Assembly (NCBI GenBank): GCA_014860665.1
Contig: JACZJI010000047.1
Coordinates: 26,497 to 90,496 of the forward strand
Source: Bacteroidales bacterium
Lineage (GTDB): Bacteria; Bacteroidota; Bacteroidia; Bacteroidales; F082
Direction: 5' to 3'
DNA: 64,000 nucleotides
A program made the translations under genes and the position numbers. The first letter of the stretch is position 1; each line of letters starts with the position of its first letter. Below the pieces are notes generated by a model, which was given only the letters and a program-made list of their open reading frames with translations, did no database searches and was not told where the DNA came from. Below, in pieces: positions 52,660 to 61,998 of the stretch.

Positions 52660-54171
52660 ATGACTAAAAAACCGCATCTTAGCTTCTGGCAGATATGGAA
52701 CATGAGCGTCGGGTTTTTCGGGATCCAGTTTGGTTTCGCATTACAAAATGCCAATGTCAGTAGAATTTTTCAAACATTGGGCGCTGAAATTGGTAATTTA
52801 TCGATTTTGTGGGTTGCAGCACCTGTGACAGGACTTCTGGTCCAGCCAATTATCGGGCATTACAGCGACAAAACCTGGAGCCGTTTAGGAAGAAGAAGGC
52901 CTTATTTTTTAGCCGGTGCGCTTTTGGCTTCGTTGGCTCTGTTGGTAATGCCTCACTCTTCGGTACTTTGGATGGCTGCAGGAATGCTCTGGATTCTGGA
53001 TGCTTCTATTAATGTTTCCATGGAACCTTTTCGTGCCTTTGTGGGCGACATGCTTCCCGATGAACAGCGTACGCGAGGATTTGCTATGCAAAGCTTTTTT
53101 ATCGGCACTGGTGCGGTTATTGCCAGCGTTTTACCATGGGTGATGACCAACTGGCTCCATATTAGTAATACTGCACCCGAAGGAGTTATCCCTCCATCTG
53201 TCAGATGGTCGTTTTACATAGGAGGCGTTATTTATTTCATTTCAGTTCTGTGGACTATTATCACCACAAAAGAATATACTCCTGAACAACTTGATTCTTT
53301 CAACGAGGTGGATATTCAGAAACAGGAAGCTGTAGAAACTATCGATTTTGAAGCTGTCATGAAGAAAGGGAAAAAGCAGTTTGTTAATGGATTCTTTTGG
53401 CTTTTGGCTGGTGCTATACTGACATACTGGTTCTATTATGATAAACTCACAAAAGATCTGTATGTACTTTCCTTTGGCTTTATTGCGTTTGGGGTCCTTA
53501 TGATAATTTCTGGAGGTCTCCAGCTAAAAAGAAGTCACAAGTCGGCATTGGTGGTGATTATGAATGATATGTTCAGTATGCCGAAAACCATGTGGCAACT
53601 GGCATTTGTCCAGTTTTTTAGCTGGTTTGCCCTTTTTGCCATGTGGATTTACACAACACCGGCCATCACGCAGTATGTTTTCCATTCTTCTGATACTGCC
53701 TCTGCAGCTTACAACAACGGAGCAGACTGGGTTTCTATTTTATTTGCGGTTTACAATGGTTTTGCTGCTCTCGTTGCCTGGTTTCTTACACCGATGGCCC
53801 GACTTACAAACAGAAAGATTACTCACTCGATTTCCCTGATCTTGGGTGGGCTGGGACTTTTATCCATATATTTTATCAAAGACCAGTATTTGCTTCTGGT
53901 TTCCATGCTTGGAGTTGGTGTAGCCTGGGCGAGTATTCTTTCCATTCCTTACGCCATTCTTACCAATGCATTGCCTCATGACAAGATGGGAATCTACATG
54001 GGGATTTTCAACTATTTCATTGTGATTCCTCAGATAGTAGCTGCTGCTATTTTAGGTTTCTTCCTTGATAAATTCTTCCACAGTGATGCAGTTTATGCGT
54101 TGATTCTGGGTGGAATTTCCATGTTTATAGCTGCCGCCCTTGTTTTGTTTGTGAGGGATAGTCAAAGCTAA
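52660..54171 (+). CDS. MFS sugar transporter (SLC45-like, maltose/sucrose type)
   Basis: A 503-residue 12-helix symporter. The N-terminal SFWQIWNMSVGFFGIQFGFA and NANVSRIFQTLGAE, the GHYSDKTWSRLGRRRPYFLA loop (about 66-85) with GRRRPY, and the DASINVSMEPFRAFVGDMLP segment (about 108-127) are hallmarks of the glycoside-pentoside-hexuronide/SLC45 group, many of which import maltose or sucrose. A cytoplasmic loop of about 40 residues separates the two halves (near 205-245). The next gene starts one base after its stop. The GH65 phosphorylase 1.5 kb away, facing it, is the likely user of the imported disaccharide. Confidence 0.9.
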   Translation: MTKKPHLSFWQIWNMSVGFFGIQFGFALQNANVSRIFQTLGAEIGNLSILWVAAPVTGLLVQPIIGHYSDKTWSRLGRRRPYFLAGALLASLALLVMPHSSVLWMAAGMLWILDASINVSMEPFRAFVGDMLPDEQRTRGFAMQSFFIGTGAVIASVLPWVMTNWLHISNTAPEGVIPPSVRWSFYIGGVIYFISVLWTIITTKEYTPEQLDSFNEVDIQKQEAVETIDFEAVMKKGKKQFVNGFFWLLAGAILTYWFYYDKLTKDLYVLSFGFIAFGVLMIISGGLQLKRSHKSALVVIMNDMFSMPKTMWQLAFVQFFSWFALFAMWIYTTPAITQYVFHSSDTASAAYNNGADWVSILFAVYNGFAALVAWFLTPMARLTNRKITHSISLILGGLGLLSIYFIKDQYLLLVSMLGVGVAWASILSIPYAILTNALPHDKMGIYMGIFNYFIVIPQIVAAAILGFFLDKFFHSDAVYALILGGISMFIAAALVLFVRDSQS

Positions 54172-54172
54172 G

Positions 54173-54961
54173 ATGTTTTATCACGATACATGGGTTACCC
54201 TTTCGGGGATAAAATTATTTGTCAGGAAGATACACCGGGAGAAAAAGATCAATGCCGGTTCGCCTGTCATTGTTTTTTTGCACGAAGGATTAGGTTCTGT
54301 GGAACAATGGAAAGATTTTCCTGAGAAGCTGGTGAGTGCAACCGGCCTTGATGCCGTTGTTTACGACAGGCTGGGATATGGAAAATCCGGTCCGCTAACC
54401 GAAAAAAGGGGAATAGACTATATTCACAAAGAAGAAAAATTCCTTCATAATCTGATAGAAGCACTTAATCTTAATTCTTATTTTGTGGTGGGACACAGTG
54501 AAGGAGGGTCGTTAGGGTTAATCCATGCTTCGAATCATCCAAAAGATTTGTTGAAAGTGGTTACACTTTCTGCAAATTCATTCAATGAACCTAAGATAGC
54601 CCCGTCAATAGAGGAAGTGATAAAAACTTATGAAGCGCCGCAAAGCAAGCTTAAAATTGCTCTGACAAAGTATCATGGTGAAAAGACTGATGATGTGTTT
54701 TATGCCTGGAGCAAAACCTGGACAGCCCCGTTTTTTCATTCCTGGAACATTTTGGATGAATTAACCAAAATAGAAGTTCCCGTTCAATCTTTTCATGGAA
54801 AAAATGACCAGTATACCAGCCTTCAACAAATTGAAAATATAAAAAGACTGGTGACTGCACCCAAGGAGATAATTATTCTCGATGATTGCAGTCACCATCC
54901 GCATTTCGACCATCAGGATGTGGTCGTAAAAAATATAACTGATTTTTTAAGTCAGGCTTGA
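54173..54961 (+). CDS. Alpha/beta-hydrolase
   Basis: A 262-residue alpha/beta-hydrolase fold protein without signal peptide. The oxyanion region VIVFLHEGLGSVEQWKDFPE (about 33-52), the nucleophile elbow FVVGHSEGGSLGLIHAS (about 104-120, Ser within GHSEG) and a C-terminal histidine in DDCSHHPHFDHQ (about 239-250) make a plausible Ser-Asp-His triad. Close relatives include esterases and epoxide/lactone hydrolases; the substrate cannot be told. It begins one base after the importer gene, so it is co-transcribed, and converges with the kinase-like gene five bases later. Confidence 0.85.
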   Translation: MFYHDTWVTLSGIKLFVRKIHREKKINAGSPVIVFLHEGLGSVEQWKDFPEKLVSATGLDAVVYDRLGYGKSGPLTEKRGIDYIHKEEKFLHNLIEALNLNSYFVVGHSEGGSLGLIHASNHPKDLLKVVTLSANSFNEPKIAPSIEEVIKTYEAPQSKLKIALTKYHGEKTDDVFYAWSKTWTAPFFHSWNILDELTKIEVPVQSFHGKNDQYTSLQQIENIKRLVTAPKEIIILDDCSHHPHFDHQDVVVKNITDFLSQA

Positions 54962-54966
54962 TTTTG

Positions 54967-55605
54967 TTATCTGGCCTTCACCAGCTCGTAATCCATATTC
55001 ACGAATAAATCTGCTTTCGATTTAAGCGATTGCACAGCTTTGTGTTCTGCTTCCAGTGTCTGCATGCGCAGTTCATCGGTTTTTTCCTTGCCACGTGAGG
55101 TTTGTGCTTTTTTGGTTTCGTGGTAAGTCAGTTCAATGAAAACATGCAAGTCAACGCCTTCTGTATTCACCGCATACAATCCGTCCAGCACCAGCATGTC
55201 GATCCCATCAAAATCAGTGGTTAAAGTATCCACATGTTCGGTCACCAAATCAACGCAGGGCATACTGGATTTCCGGTTATTTTTGAAATCGTCAACGGTC
55301 TTTTGAACACCTTCCCAGTTGATTTCTCCCAGGCCGACAACATTGGCAACCCCATTCTTTTCCCGCCACGCTCTGCGTTCCAGCGGCAGGGTTTTAAAGA
55401 AATTATCAAGGTGCACCGGCTTGGCAAAAATGTTGTATTTACGTAGCTCTTTGGCCACAACATGGGTCAGCTCTGATTTACCGGAGCCTGATTCTCCTGA
55501 AATGGCAATAATATATTTGTCCTTTTTATTTTTGAGAATCTCTTCCACAATCCCGGCACCTACTTTCCGGTGTTTGTCTTCAATCAATAAAACATCTTCA
55601 AGCAT
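54967..55605 (-). CDS. Uridine-kinase-like P-loop kinase
   Basis: A 212-residue P-loop protein of the uridine kinase/phosphoribulokinase/pantothenate kinase group. The Walker A loop is AISGESGSGKSELTHVVAKE (about 34-53), followed by AKPVHLDNFFKTLPLERRAW (about 61-80, substrate Asp), LVLDGLYAVNTEGVDLHVFI (about 134-153, Walker B) and a final Leu-rich segment. It lies 72 bases downstream of the phosphorylase fusion on the same strand. Such kinases are often next to maltose phosphorylase genes in Bacteroidetes; a sugar or nucleoside substrate is possible and unresolved. Confidence 0.82.
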   Translation of the reverse strand: MLEDVLLIEDKHRKVGAGIVEEILKNKKDKYIIAISGESGSGKSELTHVVAKELRKYNIFAKPVHLDNFFKTLPLERRAWREKNGVANVVGLGEINWEGVQKTVDDFKNNRKSSMPCVDLVTEHVDTLTTDFDGIDMLVLDGLYAVNTEGVDLHVFIELTYHETKKAQTSRGKEKTDELRMQTLEAEHKAVQSLKSKADLFVNMDYELVKAR

Positions 55606-55677
55606 GTTCTTTATTTTTAAGATATTGATTTTAAAATTGTTTTAAACCTTTATAGAAAAGGGATATATTTGTCTTAA

Positions 55678-58600
55678 TTATTTGGAAATCAAAACTTCTT
55701 CATCTGCTTTCAGCGACACTTCTTTGCCAAAAGCTTTGATTTTCACATCCTGGTCTGCTTTTACAGACACGTCACCATTATTGACGGAGAAGGAATAGAA
55801 AACATTTTTGAAATTCATGTTGAAATACAATTTATTCCAGTCTTCAGGCAAAGAAGGATTTATTTCCAGATTTTCTTTCCTGAGCTGGATTCCGGCATAA
55901 GTGGAAAGCGCGATCAGAATGGTTCCTGCCATTACACCTGCATGAATACCTTCTCCGGTAGTTCCGCCCTGGATATCGTTAAAATCGCTGGAAAGCGCAT
56001 CCGAATACAATTCCCAGCTTAAGTCCTTATCACCGATCATCTGGGCAAGCTGTGCATGAACCACGCGGCTCAACGTTGACCCGTGTGAAGTGCGTTTCAG
56101 ATAGTAATCCAGATTTTTCTGGAGATAATCTTCAGGCAAATGATAGCCCATCTCAGACAGTAATCCATCGACTTCTTCTTTGTTGAGATTGTAGAAGGTC
56201 ATGAGCATATCGGCTTGTTTGGCTACTTTGTATTCGTCGGCAGATTTTCCTTCTGCTTTCAGCAGGCGGTCCATCCGGTAAACATTGCCGTATTTCTGAC
56301 GGTAATAATCCCAATCCAGTTCTTTCAGTTCAAAATATCCGTCGTATTGTGCTATGATTCCTTCTTCAGAAATTACCAGTCTGAGTTTTTTGCGGACATC
56401 CTGCCAGTGATTTATTTCCTCATCATTCATGTTCAAAAGCTTGAACAAATCGACCTTAGACTGGGGATCCATCTGTGAAAGCATGCTTTCGGCCATTTTG
56501 AACAGCCATGCTACCATGATATTGGTATATGCATTGTCCGTTATTCCGCCTTCTTCGGTATCAGAATATTTTTCATGGAATTCATCTGGCCCCATTACAC
56601 CACCAATGCTGTAACGCTGGTTTTCTTCACTCCAACGGGCCTTGCTTTCCCAGAAACGGCAGATTTCCAGAAACATTTCCATGCCGTATTTTTCGAGGAA
56701 TTTTTTGTCTTGTGAAATGTGGAAATACTCCCAGATGTCATAAGCTACAGCCAGCGAAACGTGCCTTTGCAGGGATGAATGATCAGGACCCCATTCACCG
56801 GAAACCGGATTCAGATGGACTACCTGGGTTTCTTCACTGCCGTCGCTTCCGCTCTGCCAGGGATACATAGCGCCTTTGAAACCATATTCTTTGGCATACT
56901 CACGTGCTTTTTCCAGCCTGCGGTAGCGATACATGAGCAATGAACGTGCAGTTTTGGGATAATGAATATCGTAAAAAGGAAGGATAAACAACTCATCCCA
57001 GAAAATGTGGCCACGGTATGCTTCACCGTGAAGACCACGGGCGGTAACGCTGGCATCCAGATTTTCATTGTTTTTTGAAGCGGAGATCAGCAAATGGTAA
57101 AGATGCAGACGCAGCAGTTTTTGAGAAAGTCTGTCACCCTCCAGGCGGATGTCAATTTCGTTCCAGAGTTTCTTTCTCTCTTCGTTTGATTCATTCAGGA
57201 TGGCATCATAAGTGCCGGCTGTGCTCGCCAGACCAAGAGCTTCAGTCATGGCATATTCTTCTTCTTTGCTGGTAAAGATTGCAACTACTTTTTCCAGCTC
57301 AAGGCTTTCACCAGCCACCACTTCCTGTTCCAGGATAGAATAAACAACACCTTCATCAGTGGTATGTGCAATTTCTGTCTCAACTTCCCGGTCATTTCTT
57401 TTTAAGCTGATTTTAGCAGCCTCGCAAATATCAATGTGCGATTGATTGGTTCTCACTTTCAACCAGGACAGGTTTCTTTCTCCGCCCTGATCAATGGGTT
57501 GCAGATGTTTTGATTCCAGGTCTCTATAGCGCTCCACCCCCTCGTTTTGAATAGCTCCGTCCAGTGCTGTGCAAATGCTGATATTGCCCGAATAGTTAAT
57601 GGGCGTAATCTTGTAACGCAGGGCGGCAAGGTGTGGCTGGCTCATGCTGCCGAAGCGACCGGATTCTATCAAACTGATGTTTCCTTCTTCATCCTTGATG
57701 GTCATTTCACGATGAAGCAGGCCTGTTTTAAAATCCAGCCGGCGAAGGATGGAAAGAATTTCAACTTTATTAATATCAAGCCACAGGCCATCATCAATTT
57801 TAAATCTTACCCTTGACCATTGCGGACAATTGACAAAATCTTCATTTGCGATGTCGCGATCCTGAATTTTCGTAATCAGCCTGTTATAAATCCCGGCAAT
57901 ATAAGTTCCCGGGTAATTGATTTTGTTGGCAACGGATTCTTCCATGGCGCCGCGGGTACCAAAATAACCATTTCCAATGGCCAGCAGGGCTTCGCGTGAA
58001 CGTTCTTTTTTCGGATCGTAGTCATGATATTCCAGTTTCCAGTTATCGTCATCCAAACTTTGCTGGAACCATTCTTCTACATCATTCATGTCGATTTCTT
58101 CCAAATCGGCTACTACGATGTCTGCACCGTTCCTTCTGAGTTCAGCGGTATTGTCTTCGCGGGCAATGCCCAACACGAGTCCGAAATTGCCGTTCTTTCC
58201 AGCAGCGACACCAGAAACAGCATCTTCAACAACCACCGAATTGTGAGGATTAGCTCCCAGGTTTTTGGCAGCAGTAAGGAAAATGTCCGCAGCCGGTTTC
58301 CCTTTCAGTCCTAACTCAGCGGAGACAACTCCGTCTACACGGGTTTCCACTAAATCTTCAAGGCCGGCAGCTTTTAAAACAGATTCACAGTTTTTACTGG
58401 AAGAAGCAACTCCGACTCTCACTCCGGCATCTTTAAGGGCTTTCATAAAAGCCACAGTGGAAGGGTAGACTTCTACACCTTCGGTAGATAACACTTCATT
58501 GAAAGCAACATTCTTTTTGTTTCCCAGTCCGCAGACAGTCTCTTTTTCTGGCCCGTCGTCAGGGGTTCCAAAGGGGAGCTCAATATTTCGTGATTCGAGA

Positions 58601-58812
58601 AAACTTTTTACACCGTCATATCTCGGTTTCCCGTCGACATAAGCCAGATAATCTGACTGTGTAAATGGTTTAAAAGGTTCGTTGTGCTCTTTTTCTCTGG
58701 TTTTCAAATAATTGTCGAACATCTTTTTCCAGGCTCGGCTATGGACTTTCGCGGTTTGGGTAATGACTCCGTCCAAATCGAATACCACGGATTCGAAGGT
58801 GTATTGGGGCAT
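55678..58812 (-). CDS. Fused beta-phosphoglucomutase (HAD) / GH65 disaccharide phosphorylase
   Basis: A bifunctional cytoplasmic enzyme of 1044 residues. The N-terminal ~240 residues are a HAD-family beta-phosphoglucomutase: FESVVFDLDGVITQTAKVHS (about 6-25, nucleophile Asp), GVASSSKNCESVLKAAGLED (near 130) and NSVVVEDAVSGVAAGKNG (near 192). The rest is GH65: ALLAIGNGYFGTRGAMEESV (near 275), GHIFWDELFILPFYDIHYPK (near 617), the acid-bearing GPDEFHEKYSD (about 741-751) and the phosphate-binding RTSHGSTLSRVVHAQLA (about 906-922). Together they would phosphorolyse maltose, or kojibiose, nigerose or trehalose, to glucose plus beta-glucose 1-phosphate and convert that to glucose 6-phosphate. ATG 58812 was chosen over 58857. 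LacI-like sites lie upstream. Confidence 0.93.
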   Translation of the reverse strand: MPQYTFESVVFDLDGVITQTAKVHSRAWKKMFDNYLKTREKEHNEPFKPFTQSDYLAYVDGKPRYDGVKSFLESRNIELPFGTPDDGPEKETVCGLGNKKNVAFNEVLSTEGVEVYPSTVAFMKALKDAGVRVGVASSSKNCESVLKAAGLEDLVETRVDGVVSAELGLKGKPAADIFLTAAKNLGANPHNSVVVEDAVSGVAAGKNGNFGLVLGIAREDNTAELRRNGADIVVADLEEIDMNDVEEWFQQSLDDDNWKLEYHDYDPKKERSREALLAIGNGYFGTRGAMEESVANKINYPGTYIAGIYNRLITKIQDRDIANEDFVNCPQWSRVRFKIDDGLWLDINKVEILSILRRLDFKTGLLHREMTIKDEEGNISLIESGRFGSMSQPHLAALRYKITPINYSGNISICTALDGAIQNEGVERYRDLESKHLQPIDQGGERNLSWLKVRTNQSHIDICEAAKISLKRNDREVETEIAHTTDEGVVYSILEQEVVAGESLELEKVVAIFTSKEEEYAMTEALGLASTAGTYDAILNESNEERKKLWNEIDIRLEGDRLSQKLLRLHLYHLLISASKNNENLDASVTARGLHGEAYRGHIFWDELFILPFYDIHYPKTARSLLMYRYRRLEKAREYAKEYGFKGAMYPWQSGSDGSEETQVVHLNPVSGEWGPDHSSLQRHVSLAVAYDIWEYFHISQDKKFLEKYGMEMFLEICRFWESKARWSEENQRYSIGGVMGPDEFHEKYSDTEEGGITDNAYTNIMVAWLFKMAESMLSQMDPQSKVDLFKLLNMNDEEINHWQDVRKKLRLVISEEGIIAQYDGYFELKELDWDYYRQKYGNVYRMDRLLKAEGKSADEYKVAKQADMLMTFYNLNKEEVDGLLSEMGYHLPEDYLQKNLDYYLKRTSHGSTLSRVVHAQLAQMIGDKDLSWELYSDALSSDFNDIQGGTTGEGIHAGVMAGTILIALSTYAGIQLRKENLEINPSLPEDWNKLYFNMNFKNVFYSFSVNNGDVSVKADQDVKIKAFGKEVSLKADEEVLISK

Positions 58813-59162
58813 ATCTTTTACGTTTTTAGTAGTATGCAAAGTTGAAAATAATTTCAATTATTTGTGGAAATAAAACCACCATGAATCGTTCACTCGTGTT
58901 TTTATTGAAACTTTTGCCCAAATTTCCCTATCGCAAACGAGTGAAATCATTTGACTTTTTCTCCACAAATTGCAAAAATAGATTTGTTCTACATAGTACT
59001 TCGTGTAATCATGTAAATGATTATTGTAATATTTTACTCAAAAACACATGGGGTTAGTGTAAAAAATACGCTATAATGGTTGCGTAAAAAGATCAATTTT
59101 CCGGTTTTATACTGATCAAACAAAAAGGCGAAAAATTTACACCTCTATAGGGGAAAAGAGTT
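58813..59162. other. Control region upstream of the GH65 fusion
   Basis: 350 bases with no supported gene. It contains the operator candidates at 58888-58902 and 58933-58947 and a leftward -7 candidate TATTTTTG (58980-58973) with no -33 match. The operators lie downstream of this -7, as at susC for the 21088-21095 candidate. Confidence 0.5.
58888..58947. promoter_or_regulatory. Pair of inverted LacI-type operator candidates
   Basis: GCAAACGAGTGAAAT (58933-58947) matches 14 of 15 bases of the susC-upstream site at 21050-21064. A second, oppositely oriented ACACGAGTGAAC (read leftward, about 58889-58900) shares the ACGAGTGAA core. Confidence 0.55.
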
Positions 59163-60059
59163 TTAGACGAAAAACATCGCCACCCCGATTACACTTAAAA
59201 ATGCACCCGCAATCTCAGTAAAATTTACTTTCTGTTTATACAGAATTACAGATGGCAGAATGATGAAAACCAGAACCATCGCCATGATGGTGGAAGCAAT
59301 ACCGGCACTGACGTTTTGAACGGCAAGTAATGAAAAAGATACCCCAAGAAACGGTCCGAAAAAGGAACCGGTTACAATCCCTTTGATGGCCGGTAGATTT
59401 TTAAAGGTATTGGAAACATTTTTCCAGCGTTTAAGGAAAGTGATAATTAATGTAAAACCTATCATGGCAATGATAATGCGGATTTGTGTTGAAGCAAAAG
59501 CACTATAGCTCCCCATGCCGTATTTGCTGAGGACAATGCCGCCACCTTGTCCCACAGCACCCAAAAATCCAAAAAGTAATCCTTTCGCAGGATATTTCAA
59601 TTTTATCTTTTCCTGACTATTGGGTTTATTCCAGATAGCAATCGCAATTCCGGAAAGAACAAGCACCATGCCAGCCAGTCCCTTCGGACTTATGGTCTCA
59701 CCTAAAAAAATCCATCCAAAAAATGCCGCAACAGGAGGGGCCAGTGTCATCATCAGCATGGCCATGCGCGAGCCAATAAGCGGGTAGGAGGAAAAAAGAA
59801 AGTAATCACCGGCTATGAAGCCTATCACACCCGACAATCCCAGCCATATCCAGTTGTGAAGTGTGGAATCCACCGGAAGCGCAAGTCCTCTTACAAAATA
59901 GGAGAGGATACTCAGAAAAACAAAACCAAACCATAAACGGATAAGGTTAACAGCAAAAGCGCCAACGCGATTGGTGGCACTTTCGAATGCCAATGCCGAA
60001 ACTGTCCAGAAAATAGCTGTTCCCAGTGCAAAGAATTCTCCTAAATGTGCTTGAGTCAT
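59163..60059 (-). CDS. EamA/DMT-family transporter
   Basis: A 298-residue inner-membrane protein with ten predicted helices in two EamA repeats (about 5-138 and 155-298). Typical segments are GEFFALGTAIFWTVSALAFE near the start, GVIGFIAGDYFLFSSYPLIG, PPVAAFFGWIFLGETISPKG (about 106-125, the EamA 'E' motif) and TIMAMVLVFIILPSVILYKQ near the end. The family exports or exchanges amino acids, nucleotide sugars and other metabolites; the substrate is unknown. It has its own good promoter and is a single gene. Confidence 0.9.
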   Translation of the reverse strand: MTQAHLGEFFALGTAIFWTVSALAFESATNRVGAFAVNLIRLWFGFVFLSILSYFVRGLALPVDSTLHNWIWLGLSGVIGFIAGDYFLFSSYPLIGSRMAMLMMTLAPPVAAFFGWIFLGETISPKGLAGMVLVLSGIAIAIWNKPNSQEKIKLKYPAKGLLFGFLGAVGQGGGIVLSKYGMGSYSAFASTQIRIIIAMIGFTLIITFLKRWKNVSNTFKNLPAIKGIVTGSFFGPFLGVSFSLLAVQNVSAGIASTIMAMVLVFIILPSVILYKQKVNFTEIAGAFLSVIGVAMFFV

Positions 60060-60078
60060 AGTCTGTTTTTGAAGGCAG

Positions 60079-60108
60079 CAAATTTAGAAATTAATGAATT
60101 GAAACAAA
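60079..60108 (-). promoter_or_regulatory. Promoter of the EamA transporter gene
   Basis: Read leftward: TTTG (60108-60105), 18 bases, TAAATTTG (60086-60079) then C. Both elements match the consensus. Confidence 0.7.
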
Positions 60109-60268
60109 GGTCAAAAGAAGGATATTATATATGTCCCTGGCAAAAGATTTAATAAAATTTTTTCGGAATTGGGAAATAAAACACGGATATTTGAAGTCTA
60201 TATAGTAAGCAACTAAAAAGAAATAATTCACTAAATTAATTTTAATCAGGTAACAGGCTGTTCACAAC

Positions 60269-60892
60269 ATGAAGCATGAAATACAAGAAACTAACCTGGG
60301 TTTTGAATCCGGCTTTATTTCAAGAAGGCAAAAGGAAAAACTAAATAAGCAAAAGGCATTTGTTATATGGCTTACCGGGCTTTCAGGTGCCGGGAAATCA
60401 ACTATTGCTAGAAACCTTGAAGCTAGTTTGTTTGAAAACGGAATCAGGACCTTGATTTTGGATGGTGACAATACTCGTATGACTATTAATCACGATCTTG
60501 ATTTCTCAGCGGAAGGCCGACACGAAAATATTCGACGGGTAGCTGAAATCGCTAAATTACTGAATGATGCCGGTGTTGTAGTGATAACAGCATTTATTTC
60601 TCCTTTCAGAGAAGACCGGATTATGGCAAGGGAAATGATTGGAGAGGATTGTTTTATCGAGGTTTTTGTAGATACTCCTCTGGAGCTTTGTATTCAAAGA
60701 GATACAAAAGGGTTGTATAAAAAAGCGTTAAAGGGAGGATTAAAAGATTTTACCGGAATAAGCAGTCCGTACGATCTGCCTGAAAAACCTGATATTCATG
60801 TCGAGACAAAGGGATGTGCCCCTGAAGAAACGGTGCAGCAAATTGTCGATTGGCTGTCAAAAGAAAAATTGATTGGTCAGGTTAAACTTTAA
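60269..60892 (+). CDS. cysC: Adenylylsulfate kinase (CysC)
   Basis: Phosphorylates adenosine 5-prime-phosphosulfate to PAPS, the donor for sulfotransferases or for sulfate reduction. The 207-residue protein has the P-loop VIWLTGLSGAGKSTIARNLE (about 32-51), LILDGDNTRM (about 62-71), HENIRRVAEIAKLLNDAG (about 84-101), ITAFISPFREDR (about 106-117) and KGLYKKALKGGLKDFTGISS (about 147-166). It is the stand-alone kinase without a sulfurylase domain; cysD/cysN or cysH are not in the window. A role in making PAPS for sulfated glycans or lipids is a guess. Confidence 0.93.
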   Translation: MKHEIQETNLGFESGFISRRQKEKLNKQKAFVIWLTGLSGAGKSTIARNLEASLFENGIRTLILDGDNTRMTINHDLDFSAEGRHENIRRVAEIAKLLNDAGVVVITAFISPFREDRIMAREMIGEDCFIEVFVDTPLELCIQRDTKGLYKKALKGGLKDFTGISSPYDLPEKPDIHVETKGCAPEETVQQIVDWLSKEKLIGQVKL

Positions 60893-60981
60893 TCGTTGAA
60901 ATTAATTTTGATCTATTTATGAACACAGCCTTTTTGTAACCTTTCTCAAATATTTTAATTTTGAATGTAAAAAACCGATTT

Positions 60982-61998
60982 ATGAATTATACCCGTGAGC
61001 AATTGCATGAAAGACATCGCCTGAGCCATCAGCAGATCGATCGTTGGCTGGGAGAAAATAGTGAGGGGCGGTTTCTGGACGAAAAACTGAAGCAATTAGA
61101 GCGCGTCAAAATGTTTCTCAATGTAAGTAGGTTACTGAAGGAAAATGGGGTTGATTTTGTAAGCTTTAAGGGTCCTTTGCTTTCTTATCGTATCTATGGT
61201 GACACATCAGTAAGATATTCACATGATGTTGACTTGTTGATCAAAATGGATGATATTGATAAAGTCGTTAAAATCCTTTTCGAAAATGGATACCATTTTA
61301 CTGAACACGCATTTTGGCCCGAAAAAAAAGCCCAGCAGGAGCTGTTGATTCGTGCTGTTCGTCATTTGAGTTTTATCAATCCCAGGACAAATTTTGTTGT
61401 TGAGATTCATTGGGTATTAATGCAAGAACTGCCATTGTCACGTAAAAGGCAGAGAGAAATCTTAGCAAATAATCTCACTGAAATTGAATTTGGCGGACAA
61501 AAGCACAGCGTCCTGAAGCCGGAACTTGAATTGTTATATTTGATGATCCACGGTGTAAGCCACAGGTGGGAACGACTGAAATGGTTGGCCGATATCAGGC
61601 ATTATCCTTTTAAAGAGGTTAATGCAGAAAAGTTTAATAAATTAGTAAAAGAATTTAGGGCTGGTCGAATTGTAGGACAAACTGATTTCATGTTGAAGAA
61701 ATTCTTTAACGAATCATTACCTTTTTCCCGAAATGGACATTTCCCTGCAAAACTTGTTGATTATTCTATTCAGGCAGTTAATAGCGAGATCAAAGTAGAG
61801 AAACCATTTGCTGATTTAATGATTGTATTCAAAAACAATTATTTAATGTTTCCGGGTCTGAAATATAAAAGCAAAATCATCTGGGGAGCGTTCTTTCGAC
61901 ATGGTGATCTTCAGGTGATTAACTCGTCGTCCAAATTGGTGTACTATCTCTATCGGCCTTACAGTCTTATTAAAAGAAGAATTTTACGTGCTGGATAA
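60982..61998 (+). CDS. Nucleotidyltransferase-family protein (NTP_transf_5-like)
   Basis: A 338-residue protein with an uncharacterised nucleotidyltransferase fold. VDFVSFKGPLLSYRIYGDTS is followed by VRYSHDVDLLIKMDDIDKVV, where GDTSxRxSxDxDLL is the pol-beta-type metal site (about residues 68-84); FVVEIHWVLMQELPLS follows, with the third acidic residue, then ELELLYLMIHGVSHRWERLK and WLADIRHY. ATG 60982 was chosen; a TTG at 60961 is in frame. Relatives are often found in peptide- and polysaccharide-biosynthesis clusters next to ABC transporters. It overlaps the following ABC gene by 11 bases, so the two are coupled. Confidence 0.82.
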   Translation: MNYTREQLHERHRLSHQQIDRWLGENSEGRFLDEKLKQLERVKMFLNVSRLLKENGVDFVSFKGPLLSYRIYGDTSVRYSHDVDLLIKMDDIDKVVKILFENGYHFTEHAFWPEKKAQQELLIRAVRHLSFINPRTNFVVEIHWVLMQELPLSRKRQREILANNLTEIEFGGQKHSVLKPELELLYLMIHGVSHRWERLKWLADIRHYPFKEVNAEKFNKLVKEFRAGRIVGQTDFMLKKFFNESLPFSRNGHFPAKLVDYSIQAVNSEIKVEKPFADLMIVFKNNYLMFPGLKYKSKIIWGAFFRHGDLQVINSSSKLVYYLYRPYSLIKRRILRAG

